NCBI GenBank assembly: GCA_913774715.1
Contig: CAJYHS010000057.1
Span: 1-59,846 of the forward strand
Origin: an uncultured Siphonobacter sp.
Lineage (GTDB): Bacteria > Bacteroidota > Bacteroidia > Cytophagales > Spirosomataceae
Direction of reading: 5' to 3'
DNA length: 59,846 nt
Under the pieces are notes generated by a model. It was given only the letters and a program-made list of their open reading frames with translations, had not been told where the DNA came from and did no database searches. Of this stretch, positions 55,028-59,846 are shown in pieces (the first letter of the stretch is position 1; each line of letters starts with the position of its first letter). A program made the translations under genes and the position numbers.

Positions 55028-57418
55028 TTATTCCGTTTTTAAACTCTTGACCGGATTCGCCGTGGCGGCTTTAATCGTGAGCGAACTTACCGTTACCAAG
55101 GCGATTCCCAGGGCCAGCACGCCCGCCAGCGGGAATACCCAGATCGGCATGGACGTTCGATAGTGAAAGTCTTCCAACCAGCGGGTCATGACGTACCAGG
55201 CGATGGGGCTGGCAATCACCACGGCAATGAAGACCAGTTTTAGAAATTCTTTGGAAAGTAACGTCGTCACCTGCCAGGCACTGGCTCCGAGTACTTTCCG
55301 AACGCCAATTTCCTTGGTTCGCTGAAAAGTAGCATAAGATGTTAACCCGATCAAGCCCAGGCAGGCAATGAAAATGGCAATGCTGGCGAAGTAAGTGAAC
55401 AGCTTGCCGAATTGCTCTTCGCCTTTGTATTTATCATTGAAAGACTGGTCAATGAAGAAATAATCAAAGGGTCGTTCGGGAACGGCCTGTTTCCAGAGTT
55501 GCTCAACCGCCGCCAGCGTTTTAGGAATGTGCTGAGCCTTAATTTTTATCGAAATCTGTTGAAATTCGTGTGGGTTAATACGGAAAGTAGCCGGGCTGAT
55601 TTCTTCCCGTAAAGAAGCATCATGGAAGTTTTTGACTACACCAATGATTATCCCTTTTCGACCCCATTGATCAAACTTTTTACCTACGATTTGTTCCGGG
55701 GCCGTATAGCCCAAGCTGCGTACTGCGGCTTCATTCACCAATAAAGCCTGCGTAGAATCGGTGGAAAATTTTGTAGAAAAGCTTCTTCCAGCGATGATCG
55801 GAATCTGATACTGATCGAAGAAGTTATAATCAATCGAGTAGAGACTAATGTTGGAAGCCTGTAACTCACCCTTCTGGTTTTCCAAATGAGTATAAGCTCC
55901 CATAGATCCGCTACCGGGAACGGTAGAAGATTCAGTTACGGATTCCACGCCCGGAATTTTAGAAAACTGAGCTTTAAGCGTAGCTCCGTGCCGAGCCATG
56001 TATTGCGGATCATTCAGGTTTAAAATGAGCATCTGATCTTTCGAAAAGCCCAGGGACTGCTGACGCATATAGGCCAGTTGATGATACACCACAAAGGTGC
56101 AGACCATCAGACTTACCGAAATAACAAACTGAAAAACCACCAGCGATTTTCGAAGAATCAGGCCCTGTCGGCTGGTCGCAAAACGTCCTTTTAAAACGGT
56201 TATCGCTTTCATTCCCGATAAAACCAGGGCGGGGTATAGACCTGCCATAACTCCTACCAGCAAGGCCAGACCGAGCAGGATCAGCCAGAAGGTTGGATTA
56301 CTGAACGTGCTGCCAAGGACCGTTTTTCCGGAAAACGCATTGAAGGAAGGAAGAAGTAACTCGCAGAGTAATACAGCAAGCCCGAACGCGAACGTACTTA
56401 GTAATACGTATTCACTCAGAAACTGGAAGGTAAGCTGTTGCCGGCCGGCTCCTACCACTTTTCTTACGCCGACTTCTTTGGCCCGCTCGCTGGCTCGGGC
56501 GATGGTCAGGTTAATGAAATTGATGCAGGCCAGAATCAGGATAAATCCGGCGATAACCGAAAAAATATAGACGTTTTTCAAACTTCCCTGTTGGGGTGCC
56601 CCGCGATCCGATTTCAGGTAAAGATCCTGCAAAGGTTCCAGGTGCAGGATATACCACATCTGATCTTTCGACATTGCCTTGCCAATCAAGCGATCTATTT
56701 CGCCTCGGATTTTGGTTTCCAGGGCCTGAGGATTGGTATTTCCTTTGAGTACAAAATAAGAATAAAATCCAAAATTACCCCATTGTTCGTCCAGACCCGG
56801 CTGCATATGTTTAGTCAGCGTGGACATAGATAGGAGCAGGTCAAAAGGAATATGGCTGGCTTCAGGAATGTCTTTTAATACACCCGTTACTTTTACTGGA
56901 AATTGCCCTTCCATCCGTAGCGTCTGGCCCATCGGGTCCTGTTCGCCGAAGTATTTTTTTGCCGTCTTCTGAGTTAATACTACGCTAAAAGGAGCTTTCA
57001 ACGCAGTGCGGGCATCGCCCTTCAGAAGCGGAAATGTGAAGACATTAAAAACGGTGGAATCGGCCAGGTAAAGATCATTTTCCTGAAATTTCTGATCCTT
57101 GTACGTAAAAACCGCATTTCGCTTCCAAAGACGTGTATACGCCTCTATTTCTGGTAGTCGTTCGCCCAACTGCGGGGCCATCGGAGCAGAAGTAACATTG
57201 GAACGGATGGTTTCGGTGGGCGTTTTGATGTCAGTGACCAGTCGGTAAATCTGATTGCCTTTTTCATGAAAAGTATCGTAACTCAGTTCATGTCGAACGT
57301 AGAGGCTAATAAGCAGACATGCCACTAACCCAACGGATAATCCGGCGAGGTTAATGATAGTGAAGAGCCGATGTTTCAGCAGGCTACGAAGGGCTATCTT
57401 GAAATAATTTTTTAGCAT
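55028..57418 (-). CDS. Two-module FtsX/MacB-type permease (P9)
   Basis: A 796-residue permease, 13 bp after the small gene at 57432, so translated from the same transcript. The first core reads CINFINLTIARASERAKEVGVRK (short: INLTIARASERA) and the second ACLGLIGLTSYATFQRTKEIGVRK (short: CLGLIGLTSYATFQR). It ends in NPVKSLKTE. Its unit carries its own enhancer/promoter at 57771-57878 and a terminator right after the stop, so it is a clean two-gene operon. Confidence 0.9.
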   Translation of the reverse strand: MLKNYFKIALRSLLKHRLFTIINLAGLSVGLVACLLISLYVRHELSYDTFHEKGNQIYRLVTDIKTPTETIRSNVTSAPMAPQLGERLPEIEAYTRLWKRNAVFTYKDQKFQENDLYLADSTVFNVFTFPLLKGDARTALKAPFSVVLTQKTAKKYFGEQDPMGQTLRMEGQFPVKVTGVLKDIPEASHIPFDLLLSMSTLTKHMQPGLDEQWGNFGFYSYFVLKGNTNPQALETKIRGEIDRLIGKAMSKDQMWYILHLEPLQDLYLKSDRGAPQQGSLKNVYIFSVIAGFILILACINFINLTIARASERAKEVGVRKVVGAGRQQLTFQFLSEYVLLSTFAFGLAVLLCELLLPSFNAFSGKTVLGSTFSNPTFWLILLGLALLVGVMAGLYPALVLSGMKAITVLKGRFATSRQGLILRKSLVVFQFVISVSLMVCTFVVYHQLAYMRQQSLGFSKDQMLILNLNDPQYMARHGATLKAQFSKIPGVESVTESSTVPGSGSMGAYTHLENQKGELQASNISLYSIDYNFFDQYQIPIIAGRSFSTKFSTDSTQALLVNEAAVRSLGYTAPEQIVGKKFDQWGRKGIIIGVVKNFHDASLREEISPATFRINPHEFQQISIKIKAQHIPKTLAAVEQLWKQAVPERPFDYFFIDQSFNDKYKGEEQFGKLFTYFASIAIFIACLGLIGLTSYATFQRTKEIGVRKVLGASAWQVTTLLSKEFLKLVFIAVVIASPIAWYVMTRWLEDFHYRTSMPIWVFPLAGVLALGIALVTVSSLTIKAATANPVKSLKTE

Positions 57419-57431
57419 ACGATGGAGAGCA

Positions 57432-57725
57432 TTAGGCGAGTTGGGTAACGGCCCGCATCTGGCTTAAATCTTCTTTTTTAACGAAGGTGATCGGAACAAA
57501 ATCGTCCGTAGGTGCCCCGATGTAATACAGTGACCAGTCCTGATCGTACGTCGTCAGCATTTCCCGCAGGCATTCCACGCGATTGAACGCAGGCGTGGAG
57601 CAGTCATCCCAGCGAAACAGCTCGACCCGGTAATGCAAATCCTGCTTTTGTCCGTTAATGACCACCGAAATTTCAATTTCATGTTTTCCTGGTAACGAAG
57701 GTATAGGTATAGCGATGTAGGACAT
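57432..57725 (-). CDS. Small conserved-looking protein, first gene of the P9 unit
   Basis: A 97-residue soluble protein, no signal peptide or membrane helix, no family recognised. It has a beta-rich first half (PSLPGKHEIEISVVI), an Asp-Cys pair near the middle (WDDCSTPAFNRVECL, two cysteines) and a polar C terminus. It is translated just before P9 and its start lies 45 bp after the sigma-54-like promoter. The operon structure is the best evidence that it is a real gene, and that it works with the permease. Confidence 0.7.
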   Translation of the reverse strand: MSYIAIPIPSLPGKHEIEISVVINGQKQDLHYRVELFRWDDCSTPAFNRVECLREMLTTYDQDWSLYYIGAPTDDFVPITFVKKEDLSQMRAVTQLA

Positions 57726-57770
57726 ACTCTTGGCAGTTTATGAAGTAACTGTATCAGGTTAATATATACA

Positions 57771-57786
57771 TTTTAAAAGTATGCCA
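57771..57786 (-). promoter_or_regulatory. Sigma-54-like promoter, permease unit 4
   Basis: On the minus strand it reads TGGCAT-ACTTT-TAAAA. The -24 half is perfect; the -12 half has AA at the GC position. The start of the small gene at 57725 is about 45 bp beyond it. Confidence 0.45.
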
Positions 57787-57841
57787 GCTTCATTGGTAGG
57801 TTGTTAAAGGTCTGATTTTCAATATAATATGGAAATATAAA

Positions 57842-57878
57842 TGTCCGAAATTGAACGTTATATGTACAATTTCGGACA
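57842..57878 (-). promoter_or_regulatory. Enhancer-like double palindrome, permease unit 4
   Basis: TGTCCGAAATTGAAC (57842-57856) and GTACAATTTCGGACA (57864-57878) form two related sites with centres about 21 bp apart, 55 bp from the -24-like hexamer. The stem could also act as a terminator for P10, but the same arrangement at three other loci favours a binding site. Confidence 0.7.
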
Positions 57879-57901
57879 TCTCTACGTTTTGAGAATAGCT
57901 T

Positions 57902-59846
57902 TTATTCGCTTTTCAGGCTTTTGACAGGGTTAACCATGGCTGCCCGGATGGTCTGGCTACTAACGGTAGCGAGAGCAATCAGAAAAGCGATAAATCCGGC
58001 CCCGGCGAAGAGCCACCAGCTTAACTCGGTTCGATAAGCAAATTCTTCAAGCCATTTATCCATTAAAAACCAGCTGGCGGGAACGGCAATGAGGTAGGCA
58101 ATCAGGACGAGTTTCATGAAGTCACGGGAGAGTAAGCTCACAATGCTGGTAATGCTGGCCCCGAGCACTTTACGTATCCCAATTTCCTTGATTTTCTGTT
58201 CGGCCGTGAACGCCGCTAGCCCGTATAAGCCTAGGCAGGCAATGAGGATGGCAACGGTGGTAAAGTAACTGATAAGGGTGCCCATTTTCTGCTCAGTTTC
58301 ATAGTTTCGCTGGAAATCCTGATCCAGAAAACTGTACTCGAACGGCTCTTCCGGATTGAACGTTTTCCAGGTATTTTCCAGGGAGCTTAGCAGGCGGCTT
58401 ACCTGAGCGGTATTCGTTCGAACGATCATGTAATTCAAGCCCCAGGGAGCCAGGATGAAGCCAAAATTATCGATGGGTTTTTGCAAGCCCGCGAAATTGA
58501 AATCTTTTACCACGCCCACTACCTGATAATCCAGCCGACCTTCCGAGCCGTTCCAGTGTAGCGTTTTTCCGAGGACCGTCTGCGGTGTGTAACCGAGTTT
58601 TGCCACGGCGTGTTCATTGACAATGATTCGCTGGGCAGTATCAGCGGGAAACTGAGGCGAGAAGAATCGTCCGCTGATTTTTTGAAAACCCATCGTTTCC
58701 ATAAAATCATAATTCACGTGATTCATGCGGAGGGTAACGCCGTTTTCTACCGTTTTTCCTTCCCGGTAGAAGGTCTGATCGCCCGCTACGAAAATACCGG
58801 GGTAACTCGTGGCTGCTGCTGCCGAAACTACCTCCGAATTCTTCTCAATAGCCTGTTTGAAGGTCGCATAGTGCTCCTTGGCTAGATTGGTGCGAAGGGG
58901 AATGACGAGCTGCTGATCTTTCACAAAACCGAGATCCTGGTGTTGCAGAAAATCCATTTGCCGCCAGATTACGAGCGAGCCCAGGATGAGTATAATGGAC
59001 AAAGCGAACTGAAATACAACCAGAGCCTTGCGAAGGTTAATCGCAGCCAAACTGTTGCTGGCTTTGCTTTTCAGAACCTGAGCCGGATTAAAGGAAGAAA
59101 GGTAAAAAGCCGGGTAACTACCCGCCAGTACACCTGTAACCAAAGCCAGCCCCAGAAAGAGTAGAAGTTTAGTATAATCTTTGGTAAAAGAGATACTTAA
59201 ATCAGTTTCGGCAATGCCGTTGAAAAGGGGTAAACTTACTTCAACCAGAAAAATAGCAATGACCAGAGCCAGCAAACTGATGATCATGGATTCGCCCAGA
59301 AACTGACCGATCAGGGTTTCTTTTTCGGCTCCCATCACTTTACGAATTCCCACTTCAGCTGCCCGCTTACCAGAACGGGCCGTACTGAGATTCATGAAGT
59401 TAATGCAGGCAATCACCAGTGTAAACAAGGCAACGGTAATCAGAATATAGACAAACTGAATATTTCCTTTTTTATTAAAAATCGTTTCCGCGTCGGTGTA
59501 TAAATGGATGCTGGGCACTGACTCGAGGTACTGATTTTTCTTAAAGGCAACCCGCTTTAAATCTTTACCCATGTACTTGTCGATGAAAGCCGGGAATTTA
59601 GCTTCCAGGCTTTTAGCCTCTGATCCGGGACGAAGTTTGAGGTAAGTAAAGAACATGTTGTTACTCGCAAAATCCTGCGTGCTGCGAACAAACTCGCCAA
59701 TATTGCCACTGCTTAAGGACATAATGTAGCGGCTATCAATATGGGAGGGGCCAACGGAACGAAATACACCCGTGATTTTAAAATCCAGATCTCCATTGGA
59801 ACTGCTGATGCGAATTACTTGATTAAGAGCGGAGTTATTTCCGTAC
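57902..59846 (-). CDS. Two-module FtsX/MacB-type permease (P10), 5' part missing
   Basis: About 648 codons of a permease whose beginning lies outside the window; the frame is open to the right edge (residues around 59723-59846 read NNSALNQVIRISSSNG and KITGVFRSVG, the usual MacB-PCD part). The first FtsX core is CINFMNLSTARSGKRAAEVGIRK (short: STARSGKRAAEV), the second CLGLYGLAAFTAEQKIKEIGIRK (short: CLGLYGLAAF). The tail is NPVKSLKSE. Its promoter is not visible. Confidence 0.88.
   Translation of the reverse strand, partial: YGNNSALNQVIRISSSNGDLDFKITGVFRSVGPSHIDSRYIMSLSSGNIGEFVRSTQDFASNNMFFTYLKLRPGSEAKSLEAKFPAFIDKYMGKDLKRVAFKKNQYLESVPSIHLYTDAETIFNKKGNIQFVYILITVALFTLVIACINFMNLSTARSGKRAAEVGIRKVMGAEKETLIGQFLGESMIISLLALVIAIFLVEVSLPLFNGIAETDLSISFTKDYTKLLLFLGLALVTGVLAGSYPAFYLSSFNPAQVLKSKASNSLAAINLRKALVVFQFALSIILILGSLVIWRQMDFLQHQDLGFVKDQQLVIPLRTNLAKEHYATFKQAIEKNSEVVSAAAATSYPGIFVAGDQTFYREGKTVENGVTLRMNHVNYDFMETMGFQKISGRFFSPQFPADTAQRIIVNEHAVAKLGYTPQTVLGKTLHWNGSEGRLDYQVVGVVKDFNFAGLQKPIDNFGFILAPWGLNYMIVRTNTAQVSRLLSSLENTWKTFNPEEPFEYSFLDQDFQRNYETEQKMGTLISYFTTVAILIACLGLYGLAAFTAEQKIKEIGIRKVLGASITSIVSLLSRDFMKLVLIAYLIAVPASWFLMDKWLEEFAYRTELSWWLFAGAGFIAFLIALATVSSQTIRAAMVNPVKSLKSE

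Overview
The window looks like a chromosomal segment of a Bacteroidota bacterium, most likely order Cytophagales (Spirosoma- or Siphonobacter-like). The reasons are many 800-residue two-module FtsX/MacB-type permeases without ATPases, PorT-like barrels, a protealysin-type M4 peptidase, promoters of the TTTG / TAnnTTTG type, and genes that lack strong Shine-Dalgarno sites. Species cannot be fixed from sequence alone. No tRNA, rRNA, CRISPR array, transposase or phage gene was seen.

Layout. 1-280: the start of a secreted protein. 462-8271: a metal-efflux locus on the plus strand, made of an OmpR-type response regulator, a sensor kinase, and a TolC / adaptor / HME-type RND pump. 8468-9837: a protealysin-like M4 peptidase overlapping a homologue of its protein inhibitor emfourin. 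10127-12177 (minus): an SDR dehydrogenase, then CbpM and CbpA (co-chaperone and modulator). 12563-20014: three tandem FtsX-type permeases, bracketed by copies of a ~100-bp inverted-terminus repeat. 20372-23786: a GlxA-type regulator divergent from four small VOC/SRPBCC proteins. 23923-28352: an M16 peptidase and a membrane acyltransferase. 28421-35828: three more permeases (minus). 36103-41716: mixed small genes (GNAT, PorT-like barrel, membrane protein, flavin monooxygenase, GT1 glycosyltransferase, proline-rich secreted protein). 41746-46560: two permeases. 46740-52119: GT2, HAD-IIA, an Rpn-type nuclease with a frameshifted tail, an APH-like kinase and a glutamine-synthetase-like ligase, all minus. 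52303-54881: an AT-rich patch with a DUF4240-like gene, then a cyclophilin and a dienelactone hydrolase. 55028-59846: a permease with a small leader gene, and a truncated permease at the right edge.

The main observation concerns the permeases, which fill about 40 % of the window (ten genes). Every permease transcription unit whose start lies inside the window (four of four) is preceded by the same control region. This region has two 16-bp palindromic sites of form TGTCCGNNNNCGGACA, set about 21 bp centre to centre. They are followed 54-55 bp (once 65 bp, one helical turn more) downstream by a YGGCAT-N5-TNNAA element, 18-40 bp before the start codon. This geometry resembles an enhancer plus a sigma-54-type -24/-12 promoter. 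It suggests that the orphan permeases form one regulon under an NtrC-family activator not encoded here. The first gene of one unit (57432-57725) is a small uncharacterised protein that this logic links to the permeases.

Other points of interest are the protealysin/emfourin pair in Bacteroidota, an Asp-to-Glu change in the proton-relay motif of the RND pump, the -1 frameshift in a 12-nt repeat tract of the Rpn nuclease, several families of intergenic palindromes, and a divergent kinase/phosphatase/ligase/glycosyltransferase gene set.
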